A stretch of 64,000 nucleotides of DNA from Reticulitermes speratus (lineage: Eukaryota; Arthropoda; Insecta; Blattodea; Rhinotermitidae), in the NCBI GenBank assembly GCA_021186555.1, contig JAJKFL010000012.1:7239394-7303393 (forward strand). The letters run 5' to 3'. The position numbers were made by a program, and so were the translations under genes. Below are positions 52,546 through 62,907 of the stretch, in pieces. Each line of letters starts with the position of its first letter. The first letter of the stretch is position 1. The notes beneath the pieces were generated by a model. That model was not told the DNA's origin, searched no databases, and saw only the letters and a program-made list of their open reading frames with translations.

Positions 52546-52710
52546 ATGCCGAGACTAACTAACGCACAAAAGCACGAAAACTACCGAAAACGGAAGAAGG
52601 AGGCAGAGGAGGGTTCACAGAGGCCGAAAAAAATTCGAAAAAAAGATCGCCAACATTCAACTTGTCGGCTTGACATTTTACGTACAATTTGCGGTTCAGT
52701 CGTAGCTTGA
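52546..52710 (+). other. Small basic ORF after a splice-acceptor-like tract
   Basis: ATG at 52546 begins MPRLTNAQKHENYRKRKK, followed by a strongly basic stretch ending at TGA 52708-52710 (54 residues). GTTTTTTTACAG directly upstream (52527-52538) is an excellent 3' splice-site sequence. The N-terminus (PRLTxAxKxxxYRxRKK) recalls basic N-termini of transposon- or plant-homeodomain-type proteins, but I cannot name the family. Confidence 0.3.
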
Positions 52711-53046
52711 AACACCGAAGATTTTTCTCTTAAATGTAAGCTACAACCTCTACCCATCTCATCCTTGATTTTGAACATTACAAGTCATAGAGCTCCTCAT
52801 TATGCAGTTTTCTCCAGCCTCCTCCAACTTTCTGTCCGTTAGTCGAAATCTCGTCCCTCTGTATCTCTCTTAATCTAGAATGCTAAACAATAAAATGATT
52901 CGGAAATGCGGGCAGCTATAAGTAATATGGGTAACAAATTCGAAGCTTTTCAACAGTTCGGCTGATGTGGCCTATATGTGTTTAAAATCAACTGAGTATT
53001 TTATGGAGCCTAATTACCGTGAGTTATCCAATTATTTTACGATGCC
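52711..53046. other. Unassigned spacer
   Basis: No recognised feature. Confidence 0.35.
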
Positions 53047-53061
53047 ATAATACGTGGAGGT

Positions 53062-53326
53062 GTCCCATGTCGTAGATTTACGGCATGTAAAAGAACCTTA
53101 CGGGCATGAATAAAAATGTTGCGTAAGCCAAATTGCCTCCATTTCTCATCCAAGTCTCCTGACTGTCTGCCAGATGGCTCTGGCGTGCACATCAGGATCG
53201 ATAGAACACTAAGCGCGGCTAGCTGGCCGGTCACCAGCTGCCATGAATGCGCATGACTTAGTAACCTCGACAAGAGGAGGCCCAGGCCCATACAGGGCTG
53301 TTGAGCCAAGAATTATTATTATTATT
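53062..53326 (+). mobile_element. SINE-C copy, 5'-truncated, with 15-bp TSD
   Basis: Homology begins mid-body at GTCCCATGTCGTAG, so no tRNA head is present, and ends in (ATT)n. ATAATACGTGGAGGT occurs at 53047-53061 and 53327-53341. The body is nearly identical to that at 60604, including GCGCGGCTAGCTGGCCGG. Confidence 0.94.
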
Positions 53327-53339
53327 ATAATACGTGGAG

Positions 53340-53594
53340 GTCGAGCCCAGTGGGCGCGGTCTAAGGCGTGGGTCTGGCCGCTCGCTTGCTGGGATTGCGG
53401 GTTCGAATTCCGCCGCTGTTAAGGATGTCTGATTCTTGTGAGTGTTGTGTGTTGTCAGGTAGAGGTCTCTGCGACGGGCTGATCACTCATCCTGGGGAGT
53501 TTTACCGAGTGTGGTGTGTCTAAAGTGTGATCGTGAAGCTTCGACAATGGGGAGGCCCTGGCCCACGAGGGGCTGTCGACTCTTCGAAAGAAAG
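53340..53594 (+). mobile_element. SINE-B copy with TSD shared with neighbouring SINE-C
   Basis: Full SINE-B with small head deletions (GTCGAGCCCAGTGGGCGC). The right flank TATTACGTGG (53595-53604) matches the left TAATACGTGG with one mismatch. The SINE-C inserted later into the left copy of this duplication. Confidence 0.88.
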
Positions 53595-53604
53595 TATTAC
53601 GTGG

Positions 53605-54489
53605 TGACGTGTGACTTCGTGACTTCCAATGTGATGCGGAAAAATATTGTGAACGGTTATTTACTAGAGATGTTGACGAGCATAGTCGTGGCCGGTTTTC
53701 ACTTACACTTCCAATATTTGTCTGTAGTGGTGGCAGGCTTTACCAACCAGTGTATATATATAGAATTACGTGACTAGGACTCGAACCGGGGACTTAACAC
53801 ATTGCGAGTCAGATGTGTTATTGGTCTGTGGGGTGGCGCCTAATATTTGTGGGCTCTTAGTATGGAACCGACTTCGTGTCATGCGTCTGGCCCTTGAATT
53901 CTGGGGTGTTTTCTAGACTTCTGATAGATCTGTTCACCCGTGGTCTACACACTTAAGGAATGTCATGAAAATCCATCTTGCTGTTCTCGTGTTCTGTGGT
54001 TACGGATGGAGAGGCTGACGGAGCGATTTGTAAAGTGCGCTTCTCAGGGACGCGGACACGCCAAATAACAGTGAATTATATTTATTACACTGCTTGTATC
54101 TGTTTAGTTTCCCACCCAAATGTAAGTTCAATTTGTTCTTCCCGTAAAAATAACATAGCCTGAGAACACAAGGCAGTGTCATTACTGTGTGGTAACTAGG
54201 TTACCGTTACTTAGAAACATACGGGTTGGGTGTAAATTACTACGAGATGAATCAAATAGAAATTAGAATGTAGAAATCACTGCCATATGCTCCGTATTCA
54301 TGTGGGTGTTTTGATGCTTTGCCTAATTCGCTGAAGGGTAGTAAGAGGTTCTCAAATTTAGATAATTGAAGTGAAAGTATAAGCAAATTAGATGACCTTA
54401 AGATTTATGTTTATTTCATAATGATATATGATTCGTAAAAATATTTACAAAGGTGTGTTCTAAAAAATAACAGAGAAAATACCGTAATT
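53605..54489. other. Unassigned; trace of undefined dispersed repeat
   Basis: 53815-53920 shares GGTGGCGCCTAATATT and CTCTTAGTATGGA-like strings with 44805-44960. No gene. Confidence 0.35.
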
Positions 54490-54755
54490 TAATAACTGTG
54501 ACCTCGGACTGGTAATTGCTGAATGACGTTGCAAGATGTAACATACCTGCGTGCACTTACTGTGTTGGGTATAACGAAGACACGTGAACATTCCAGAGTA
54601 CGGCCTTCTGAAATTTGACCCAGTGTAATCTGGTAAATGTGTACCACCGTTTTTGAATACGCTAATGCCTCTATCTTCAAAGGCGGACACAGCAAGTTCC
54701 TCCTGATGTTACGTCCCAGACTACACTGTGTCACATCCCAGAAGACTGTAAGCTG
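54490..54755. mobile_element. GTGTAGTTTGGTA foldback copy, diverged
   Basis: GGCCTTCTGAAATTTGACCC / AGTGTAATCTGGTAAATG on one side and CCCAGACTACACTGTGTC / ACATCCCAGAAGACTG on the other. The centre has CTCTATCTTCAAAGGCGG and AGCAAGTTCCTCC. Confidence 0.65.
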
Positions 54756-54850
54756 TATACTCACCGTCGTGTGACACGTGAGATCTCACGTGCATATTGT
54801 TTGCTGTACGTCTCACCGCGCTGTTTAGTCACATCTGTGTGAATAACTAT

Positions 54851-55072
54851 TTTTTTTTTCCAATGGCTCGACAGCCCCTTGGGGGCCTAGGCCGCCTCAT
54901 TTTTCGAGGCTTCACGATCACACTTTAGACACACCACGCTCGGTAGGACGAGTGACCAGCCCGTCCCAGAGACCTCTACCTGACAACACACAACACTCAC
55001 AAGAGACAGACATCCATGCCCTAGGCGGGATTCGAACCCACAATCCCAGTAAGCGAGCGGCCGTAGACCCAG
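54851..55072 (-). mobile_element. SINE-B copy, 5'-truncated, with TSD
   Basis: Minus: poly-T, tail, body, and head truncated after GGGTCTACGGCCGCTCGC. TGAATAACTAT (54840-54850) and TGAATCACTAT (55073-55083), one mismatch in 11. Confidence 0.92.
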
Positions 55073-55083
55073 TGAATCACTAT

Positions 55084-55786
55084 ACTGGACACAAAAGCTA
55101 CATTTACCTCGAATAAATGTATTTAATATGTTTCTGTATTTATCCTCTATCGTTCACTGGGGTTGTAATTGAAGAGCTTGATTTCCTTCTCGTAGGGCGG
55201 TGGTGATTCTTGTCGCCGCTCATTTTAACCTTAAATAAAACATTTGTGTGTTGGATTTTAGGTATTGACGGCCGTTAATATTAGCGGTACGGTCTTCTGG
55301 GATGTGACGGCGTGTAGTTTCGTAGATGGATACACACAGAGTTTAAAGTTTTGTTTATTTTTTTCTCAGTACACGCAATCATATTGTCTAGCGTTTGCCT
55401 AAAGATTATTAACGGACCGATCTTTGTAATAGAAGTGCGCTGTGTTTTGTGGTAATTAGGAACTGACTTTTGAGACGTAATTTAGATTAGCTTTGTCCTG
55501 TAAAATGTCACGTGATGGATTCACAGGTGTGTGCCAAGAGGCTGTAGAACTGTAGAGAACACTGGATGCCCTCTAACGGCTTTATGATTTGGGCTCTTTC
55601 ACGTACAGCTGTCATCTGAACTTTATGCGGTAGATGTTTATAGCGTAATTGAAAATTAATTGAGCCCTTCCCTTAGCTTCTTAATCCTGAAAGCCACTAG
55701 CTGCGATAGTTTCAAATTGTTGTTGGCTACCAGAGGGAGAGAAAAGCAGCTGTTGTATTGACGGTGAAGGGAGATGGGTGAATGAA
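55084..55786. other. Unassigned; foldback arm at 55285-55330
   Basis: GGTCTTCTGGGATGTGACGG then CGTGTAGTTTCGTAGATGG is one arm of the GTGTAGTTTGGTA family. Nothing else recognised. Confidence 0.45.
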
Positions 55787-56055
55787 GAGAAAACGTGTGG
55801 ATTGGTAGAGGACTGGATAACTGGATGGATGAGGGTGTGGATGGATGGATTTATAAAGAGTGCTTGAATGGATGGATGGATGAAAGTACGATGAATTTGT
55901 GAGTGAAGCGATTGGAAGGTGGGTAGTTGGATGAAGGGATGAGACTGATATGTTGGTGGGTGAATGGACGATTAAATGAGTGGATTTTGTGATGGAAGGG
56001 TGGGTGGATTTGTAAGTTAGTGAGTGGATCGGTAAATGGACAGTAGATGGGTTAG
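55787..56055. repeat. Degenerate GGAT/GAAT tetranucleotide-derived tract
   Basis: Repeated GGATGGATG, GTGGATGG, GAATGAAG and GGATTTGTAAG patterns without a fixed period. The minus-strand 118-codon frame over it is low complexity. Confidence 0.7.
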
Positions 56056-56069
56056 CAAATGGTTGGCTA

Positions 56070-56357
56070 ATTGGCCGTGCCATGGCTCAGGCGGTTAGTC
56101 GCCGGCCTTCCACTGCGGAGGCCCGGGTTCGATCCCGGTCAGTCCATATGGGGTTTGTGGTGGACAAAGTGACACTGGGACAGGTTTTTCTCCGAGTTGT
56201 CGGTTTTCCCCTGTCAATTTCATTACACTGGTGCTCCATTACTTGTAAAACTTGGTAAAAAAAAAACTGCTTATCTTCATCACAGGGTTGCACAAAAAAC
56301 CTTAAGGCTGTGGTGCGTCCGTAGCATCTGCTGCGGGGCCCTTCACCATGTCAAAAA
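56070..56357 (+). mobile_element. SINE-A copy with perfect TSD
   Basis: AAATGGTTGGCTA at 56057-56069 and 56358-56370. It carries the same GAGTTGTCGGTTTTCC variant and AAACTTGGTAAAAAA tail as the copy at 36535, so both probably come from one source subfamily. Confidence 0.95.
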
Positions 56358-56370
56358 AAATGGTTGGCTA

Positions 56371-56714
56371 GAGAGAAAGAGAGAGGTAATCTACCGGCGA
56401 GGAGAGATGGACATAGACGAAGAGATGATGAAGAGAGTTTATAATGAACGGAACACATTATTTGGCATTTATCACTTTACATTTTAGCAGTAGTCTGAAA
56501 TATACTTTAAAGCCACTGAACGTGACTGAGTGGCTTATAGACAGGGAACAGTCTTTATTCAGAACAGCAAGGTACATCACCATGAAGACAGACAGATGTC
56601 CTGAACACAGTGCTCACGTCTTTCCATAACAGAAAGAAGGACACCCCTAATGAGGCGTAATATTCCCTTCTTTCCTGTTTTGATGCCATTTAACTTTCGC
56701 AAGTTTTGATCGGA
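56371..56714. other. Unassigned spacer
   Basis: No recognised feature. Confidence 0.35.
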
Positions 56715-57085
56715 AAATCTGCAGGAAATATCTCCTAGGAAGACCTAGGCATAGATAGAAAAATTAGATCTGCGCTCTTCTGGGATACGGGACTTCTTGA
56801 CGCTTGAAATGGGACCGATAGATTGTCCTGAAACGTCGGTACAGAGCTACTACTCAACGCTGCGTAGTATCCCAGAAGAGCTCAGATCTCATGTACATCG
56901 CGGCGGAAGTCTGAAGTCACGCATAAAAGGTTTATGTTAAAGTGGACTGGATTTGTCTCCGAATAGGGACGAGTTTTGGGTTCTTATGGAGGCGGTAATA
57001 ACATTTTTGGTACAATTGAATGTGGAGAAATTTTGACCAGATTAGCAGCTGTTAACATTTTAGAGGGACTCTGGTACGTGGAGTT
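56715..57085 (+). pseudogene. NLTR-2 remnant interrupted by foldback K (second case)
   Basis: CCTAGGAAGACCTAGGCATAG (GRPRHR) before and GTGGACTGGATTTGTCTCCG / ATAGGGACGAGTTTTGGG (WTGFVSE.RDEFW) after. Foldback K (about 56765-56930, with GATCTGCGCTCTTCTGGG and ATCGCGGCGGAAG) occupies the gap. The 3' end TTTGACCAGATTAGCAGC follows. It parallels 22535-22900. Confidence 0.65.
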
Positions 57086-57745
57086 AGCCGGATAGTTATA
57101 TGTACAAAACTTGACGTGCTTGTCTTCGTACTGTCCCTTTTTCTATAAAGCTTACAGCACAAGAATGGGGCAACAATGTGAGATTAGACAGCAGAGGGTG
57201 GTGAGATTAGACAGCAGAAGTAGCCGGGGGGCGCCAGGCTGGTACAGCACTCATACAGTGCTTCCAATATTGACCACATGGCGCGCACCTGTCAGCCACC
57301 TCAACAGGTGGGTGACAGACGGACGGGGGATTGTGGGAACAAACAGCTCTGGGGTTGTCTTGACAAAAGAAGATCGCAGCTTCCAGCCCATGGCCCCCCC
57401 CCCCCTCCGTGCTTGACAGCCGACAATAAATGCTCAGTCTTTAAACTTGGCTATTTTTAATCATCAGGGGTAGAAAATCTACTTCACAAGGCTGGGTTTA
57501 TCCCATGCTTCTTTTACAATCCGCTACTGTCAATGTAAAATGTAAAGTTGTTCTTGTCCGTGATTAATCATCGCGTCGGAAGGACGTATGACGTATGCAG
57601 AAGTCTCAATGTAGTTCCGTTCTTTCTTAACCCTGCCGTGGGTGTTAGTGATGGTGATTTACACGCCTAAACCTTGCTATTACCGGCGAAAAGCCCGAAT
57701 GCTCATTGAATAAAGACTAAGGTGGCATGGCACCAGAGCGGGTGT
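57086..57745. other. Unassigned, partly GC-rich region
   Basis: 57160-57420 is GC-rich with GACAGCAGAGGGTGGTGAG-like duplication (GAGATTAGACAGCAGA twice, 57179 and 57202) and a C run at 57393-57405. No gene recognised. Confidence 0.4.
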
Positions 57746-58758
57746 GGACGCAGTGGAGAAAGAGGAGTCTCTGCCCATATCTTGATGGACGCAGTGGAGA
57801 AAGAGGAGTCTCTGCCCATATCTTGATGGACGCAGTGGAGAAAGAGGAGTCTCTGCCCATATCTTGATGGACGCAGTGGAGAAGAGGAGTCTCGCCCATA
57901 CTGATGGGGCATGAGAAGAGGAGTCTCTGCCCATATCTTGATGGACGCAGTGGAGAAAGAGGAGTCTCTGCCCATATCTTGATGGACGCAGTGGAGAAAG
58001 AGGAGTCTCTGCCCATATCTTGATGGACGCAGTGGAGAAAGAGGAGTCTCTGCCCATATCTTGATGGACGCAGTGAGAAAGAGGAGTCTCTGCCCATATC
58101 TTGATGGACGCAGTGGAGAAAGAGGAGTCTCTGCCCATATCTTGATGGACGCAGTGGAGAAAGAGGAGTCTCTGCCCATATCTTGATGGACGCAGTGGAG
58201 AAAGAGGAGTCTCTGCCCATATCTTGATGGACGCAGTGGAGAAAGAGGAGTCTCTGCCCATATCTTGATGGACGCAGTGGAGAAAGAGGAGTCTCTGCCC
58301 ATATCTTGATGGACGCAGTGGAGAAAGAGGAGTCTCTGCCCATATCTTGATGGACGCAGTGGAGAAAGAGGAGTCTCTTCCCGTATCTTGATGGACGCAG
58401 TAGAGAAAGAGGAGTCTCTGCCCATATCTTGATGGACGCAGTAGAGAAAGAGGAGTCTGTGCCCATATCTTGATGGACGCAGTAGAGAAAGAGGAGTCTC
58501 TGCCCATATCTTGATGGACGCAGTAGAGAAAGAGGAGTCTGTGCCCATATCTTGATGGACGCAGTAGAGAAAGAGGAGTCTGTGCCCATATCTTGATGGA
58601 CGCAGTAGAGAAAGAGGAGTCTGTGCCCATATCTTGATGGACGCAGTAGAGAAAGAGGAGTCTCTGCCCATATCTTGATGGACGCAGCAGAGAAAGAGGG
58701 GTCTGTGCCCATATCTTGATGGACGCAGTAGAGAAAGAGGAGTCTCTGCCCATATCTT
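57746..58758. repeat. 41-bp minisatellite, about 25 copies
   Basis: The unit starts GGACGCAGTGGAGAAAGAGG and ends CCCATATCTTGAT. The left two-thirds carry CAGTGGAG with TCTCTGCCC; the right third carries CAGTAGAG with TCTGTGCCC interspersed. Units at 57870-57920 show several single-base deletions. All three minus-strand frames are free of stops, producing frames of up to 507 codons that I reject as genes. Confidence 0.97.
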
Positions 58759-58764
58759 CAGTGT

Positions 58765-58830
58765 AACCTCGATGCCTAGGTTGACCAGCCCGTAACCTAG
58801 TTACTATACTGACTGAGCTATCCAGGCTTC
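58765..58830 (-). mobile_element. SINE-D head fragment at the edge of the 41-bp array
   Basis: TACTGACTGAGCTATCCAGGC at right is the SINE-D head (minus), continuing leftwards to about 58768. The expected SINE body is then replaced by the minisatellite. Confidence 0.7.
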
Positions 58831-59225
58831 TCCAGTGACAAGACACGTAATTGTTACAACAGAGAGAGTTAAAAAAAACTCCGGCTGGCAGAGAACTCCA
58901 CAGAATCATTCGAGCCAGTCCGTCATTTGTCAGCGACCCCCCCCAGGCTTGAGTCGTCACCGTACCTGTCGTGAACCTTCTGTCGCGCAGTGCCGCAGGG
59001 AGACATCCTGTGACAATAATCTGGAGAACAGAGCATTTATATGCTGTCCTGCATTCGTGTCTAGCAGAAGTAATATCAATTTCTTTTGATATATCAACGC
59101 AACAAAGGACAAATACCTTATAATATTTCGATGCTTCATTTCCTTTTTTTGCCGTCTTTCTTACCCTGTTTTTTTTTTCATTCCTCTTTTTTTCCTTCTT
59201 CACTTTAACTTCCTCATACCCCTTC
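58831..59225. other. Unassigned region
   Basis: No recognised gene. A T-rich stretch lies at 59140-59200. Confidence 0.35.
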
Positions 59226-59227
59226 TA

Positions 59228-59446
59228 CAGGGTGAGCGAAAGGTGCTTGTACGCATATCAAAAGTAGGATATAGGTTAGAGTGGAAGTCACAATAGTGCT
59301 CAGTATTTACGCGTACAGTAATTGTTGGAAGTGGGCCCTACGGGCGTGTGACAGGTCACGTATGCCGTCTTAATTGTGTTATATATGGGACTTCCGCAAG
59401 CAGCGAACTGCCTGCACAGGTACAAAGAGACATTTTCCTCACCCTG
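59228..59446. mobile_element. Mariner-type MITE, 219 bp
   Basis: CAGGGTGAGCGAAAGG at left and CATTTTCCTCACCCTG at right are inverted. TA lies on both sides (59226-59227 and 59447-59448). No coding remnant seen. Confidence 0.8.
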
Positions 59447-59467
59447 TACTTCTGTGAACAATGTTAA

Positions 59468-59906
59468 CTTTTTAAAGCCTAGCGGTTACTTTACGTACAA
59501 CCAGGCTTAACATTCACAAATTCTACGTGGTGCTCACATTGCTCTTAAATGTTCTGTATGAGCTGGACAGTCCGGTGATCGAATCCCGGTGGGGGTGAGA
59601 TTTTCAGCTCCCGTCCACACCAGACCTGGGGCCTACCCAACCTCCTAAACAATGGGTACCGGATTATTCCCGGGGGTAAAGCGGCTGGGGCGTGGCGTTG
59701 ACCACCCAACATCTAGCGCCGAGGTTAAAGAAAGAGTAGAGCTATACCTCTACTCCCCCTCTGGGCCTTCATGGCCTTTTATAGGGAGAACTTTACCTTT
59801 ACCTTACAACATTAACAGATTGGTTTTTTATAACTGAGGTTGGTAGTGTTTACTGCGCGGTACGCACTGAATTTTTATATATAAAACACGATTCTTCTTT
59901 AAAGGG
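59468..59906 (-). mobile_element. TTAA-MITE interrupted by SINE-D
   Basis: Perfect TTAA at 59464-59467 and 59907-59910. Termini CTTTTTAAAGCC and CTTTAAAGGG. The family landmark GTGTTTACTGCGCGGTACG is at about 59847. SINE-D lies between 59560 and 59805. Confidence 0.88.
59560..59805 (+). mobile_element. SINE-D copy, 5'-truncated, nested
   Basis: It starts in the anticodon-arm region (GAGCTGGACAGTCCGG), then B box GATCGAATCCC, full body and CTTTACCTTTACC end. Confidence 0.9.
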
Positions 59907-59910
59907 TTAA

Positions 59911-60224
59911 TATTAATATTATTATCATTATTAGTGGTGGTAGTAGTAGTACTAGTAGTAGCAGTAGTTTGTTAAAGGTTATATTAATTAGGTCGTTGAA
60001 GTTTGTACAGAACCTCTCACGTTTAAGAGTATCATGCTTGGTCACACTGCCCTCATATCACTGTGATCGCCTCTTAGAAAAAGCTACACTCGAGAGCCAC
60101 TCTGCAGTTACAGTTCTACTAAATATGGACACCATGAATTTGTAAAGTTTTGTGAAGACGCCTGCATTTGTGGTAAGTTACAAACTTTACAGTATAACAT
60201 GTACTACGAGACGCTGCGACCGAC
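59911..60224. other. Unassigned; TAG-type microsatellite
   Basis: A GTA/GTAGTAG run lies at about 59932-59968. No gene. Confidence 0.4.
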
Positions 60225-60492
60225 GGTAAAGGTAAAGTTCCTCTTTTGCGGTCCGTGTTAGCGTATGGGGGGAGTGTAGGTTAAGCTGCACGCATTCTTA
60301 ACGTCGACCACAGAAAGCGGTATGTGGTCAGCTTCACTCCCCGGCCGCTTCTCCTTCCCCGCTGGAAAAAAAAACCCCCGTGTTCGTTGAACAGAAGACT
60401 GTGTGGGCCCCAGAGTCGGTCTGGGCGCTATGGAGAAAGAAAAATCTTGCTTACGCTGAGAATCGAACCACGATTTGTCAGTCGTAACGCTA
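60225..60492 (-). mobile_element. SINE-D variant (SINE-D2)
   Basis: GGTAAAGGTAAAGTTCC end as in SINE-D, but the body differs (GGTCCGTGTTAGCG, ACGTCGACCACAGAAAGCGG, GAAAGAAAAATCTTGC). Minus-strand B-box relic GGTTCGATTC. No target duplication found. Confidence 0.75.
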
Positions 60493-60603
60493 TATAAATT
60501 CTTGGTAAAGACTAGTACCGCAGTACCGACTTAAACTTGTCTTAAACTGCAATTTATTGCTGCCATCTTTCGCCTCTATTTGTAACTACTAAAAACTATA
60601 ATG

Positions 60604-61018
60604 GTCGACCTCGGTGACTAGTGGTTAGCGTGCTCGCCACTGGACCCAAGGTTCGCGGGTTCGATCCCGACCGAGGTCGATGGATTTTTAAGGATGATAA
60701 AAATCCGGAGCACCACTTCCTTCGGAGGGGAAGTAAAGCCGTCGGTCCCATGTCGTAGATTTACGGCATGTAAAAGAACCTTACGGGCATGAATAAAAAT
60801 GTTGCGTAAGCCAAATTGCCTCCATTTCTCATCCAAGTCTCCTGACTGCCTGCCAGATGGCTCTGGCGTGCACATCAGGATCGATAGAACACTAAGCGCG
60901 GCTAGCTGGCCGGTCACCAGCTGCCATGAATGCGCATGACTTAGTAACCTCGACAAGAGGAGGCAAGAGGAGGCCCAGGCCCATACAGGGCTGTTGAGCC
61001 AAGAATTATTATTATTAT
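60604..61018 (+). mobile_element. SINE-C copy, full length, with perfect TSD
   Basis: TAAAAACTATAATG at 60590-60603 and 61019-61032. Intact head (GTCGACCTCGGTGACTAGTG) and B box. It contains an AGAGGAGGCA duplication near 60955, absent from the sister copy at 53062. Tail (ATT)n. Confidence 0.96.
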
Positions 61019-61032
61019 TAAAAACTATAATG

Positions 61033-61440
61033 ACAGCAGTAAGCACCTGCATTTTGTGTACATTATATGGACAAGCTTAAATGTGGGGCTTCTCTTTTTT
61101 TTTCTTTCTATTTGTAACATTTGTAATACATGAATGTACCTGTGGCTGTAAAAGGTCACAGATACGGATGTACCTCCGTGATTTGCTGTTTTATATATCC
61201 CACGCCACCTCTCACTTCAAATTACAGTTACAGTAATGAATTTGAAACTCGTGCTGTATGGGTGCCTGCGACAGTGCAGCTCACATGTGCACTAGTTTCA
61301 AAATACTCACCTCGGGGTATATGTAAGGTCAGGCAGTGGGACGGGGGCGTCTTGTGTGATGAAAAACACCCAAACGTGATACACGGCGACGTGTCAAGAG
61401 TGTGTGTGGTGTGAAAATGTAAGAAGGGCCTATGCTCACA
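61033..61440. other. Unassigned region
   Basis: A 94-codon plus frame (61130-61414) has no recognised domain. Confidence 0.3.
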
Positions 61441-61960
61441 CTCATGTGTTGAGTTCGGTTTACTGCGATCTTATGCCGCGTAGTTAGGCAGATACGTGCT
61501 GAAGTTTTGGGAGGACGTTCTCTGTCAATCTTCAGGGTGAGAGGTTTTGAGGATGAAGCAGCAACTTCCTCTGAAACATTGGTAAGGTAAAGCAATCCCA
61601 TTACAGGCCTTGACAGGCCCTTAGGGTTCCAGGCGGATGAGGCTCCCAAATTTATAGACAATCGGCACATGAAGGTGGTAAGGTTGTCAGCCCTACGCAC
61701 CGGCCGCCTTTACCCCCCAGGAAAGATTCCTGGTACTCATTTCTGTTAGAGGCTGAGTCGACCCCAGGGCCATAGTGCGACCGGAACGATTATGTCAATG
61801 AAAATTTTCAGTGACACCATCGGGAATCGAACCCGCGACCTTCCGGTTTGTAGCGCAGTGCCTCAACCAACTTCGCCACCGCGTGCTCCCTTGAAACATT
61901 GGTACACGTGTACCAAACGACACGGTGTCATATCTCGTAACACTGCAATTTTGTCTGTAT
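61441..61960. mobile_element. GTGTAGTTTGGTA-type foldback split by SINE-E
   Basis: ACTGCGATCTTATGCCGCG at left and AACGACACGGTGTCATATC at right are the two arms. AATCTTCAGGGTGAGAGG and CCTCTGAAACATTGG in the middle are the decayed ribozyme-like core on minus (CCTGAAGATT...GAAAC-type order reversed). Confidence 0.6.
61585..61891 (-). mobile_element. SINE-E copy, full length, with perfect TSD
   Basis: TGAAACATTGGTA at 61572-61584 and 61892-61904. Head GGTGGCGAAGTTGG on minus and B box GGTTCGATTCCC. Confidence 0.96.
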
Positions 61961-62176
61961 ATTCCAGCGTGCAAAAGGGGGGGGAAAAAAACTTAAAGGG
62001 TTACAGTGGAAAAGTTAAACGTATGATACCCTTAACCCTTTAAGGGCGAAAAGTAATCTCTTTTACTGAAAGATTCAGCTGGTACCGCGCAGTAAACACT
62101 CTCCGTCTGAGTTACAAAAACCAGTCACTTCATGCTGAATGGTGAAATATTCGCTGTTTGTGGAATTTTTCATTTA

Positions 62177-62400
62177 CATAATCGTTTCGGTCGCACTATG
62201 GCCCTGGGGTCGACTCAGCCTCTAACAGAAATGAGTACCAGGGATATCTCCTGGGGGGGGGGGGGGGTAAAGGCGGCCGCTGCGTAGGGCTGACAACCTT
62301 ACCACCTTAATGTGCCGATTGTCTTGAAATCTGGGAGCCTCAACCTCCTGGAACCCTAAGGGCCTGTCCAGGCCTGTAATGGGGTTGCTGTACCTCTTTA
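62177..62400 (+). mobile_element. SINE-E copy, 5'-truncated, nested
   Basis: Body from TTTACATAATCGTTTCGGTC through CGACTCAGCCTCTAACAG to TGTAATGGGGTTGC. The tRNA head is missing. A G run of about 12 replaces the usual six. Confidence 0.88.
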
Positions 62401-62425
62401 TTCTGAGATACGAAACACATGAATA

Positions 62426-62503
62426 CAGGGTATACACAAAAGAATGGTGCGGTTTCCATACTAAATACATAGTAAACCGCACCATTCTTTTGTGTATGCC
62501 CTA
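62426..62503. mobile_element. MAR-1 hairpin MITE, copy 4
   Basis: 78-bp hairpin flanked by TA (62424-62425 and 62504-62505). The centre differs from copies 1-3 (TTTCCATACTAAATACATAG). Confidence 0.88.
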
Positions 62504-62585
62504 TACACTCCGTTTGTAGAATGTAGAATTATTTAACGTTAAAGCTGGTGGTATATAAAGCAACTGCTAGGATTTAAAAGGTTAA

Positions 62586-62897
62586 TAACCATGTTATGAA
62601 TTTTAATCAAGGGATGTTTAACGACGCGTTCAGGAACTCAGACTATGCAGCATGGAACCTTAACATCATCATGCCTACTGAATAATGAATTTGGAAGGGA
62701 TCTGGTCGAAAGCTGTCTGAGGGAAAACGGCGGAAGTCTTCAGTCAGTAGCGGGTCTCCGGGCGGATATTCGAAACCGGTGCTTCCCTAATACGAAGTGA
62801 TGGAGTTGCCTACTGACTCTAACTCTCTAACGTGAAAGTTATCATGAGGAGCAGAGGGAATGGTTTTACTTAACTGATCCTCCTAATGAATAATATT
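62586..62897. other. Unassigned spacer
   Basis: No recognised feature. Confidence 0.35.
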
Positions 62898-62907
62898 CAT
62901 TCCTACA

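Larger units (their letters stand above)
62036..62581 (+). mobile_element. TTAA-MITE carrying SINE-E and a MAR-1 hairpin
   Basis: TTAA at 62032-62035 and 62582-62585. It starts CCCTTTAAGGGCG and ends GATTTAAAAGG. GGTACCGCGCAGTAAACAC and GTAGAATTATTTAACG are family landmarks. SINE-E (62177-62400) and the hairpin (62426-62503) are nested separately. Confidence 0.9.

Noticed and set aside
57680-59203. 507-codon minus-strand ORF and overlapping 322- and 331-codon ORFs
   Set aside because: All three frames of a 41-bp tandem repeat happen to lack stops, and the peptide is a permuted repeat. The start lies in a low-complexity Lys-rich stretch. No domain is present.
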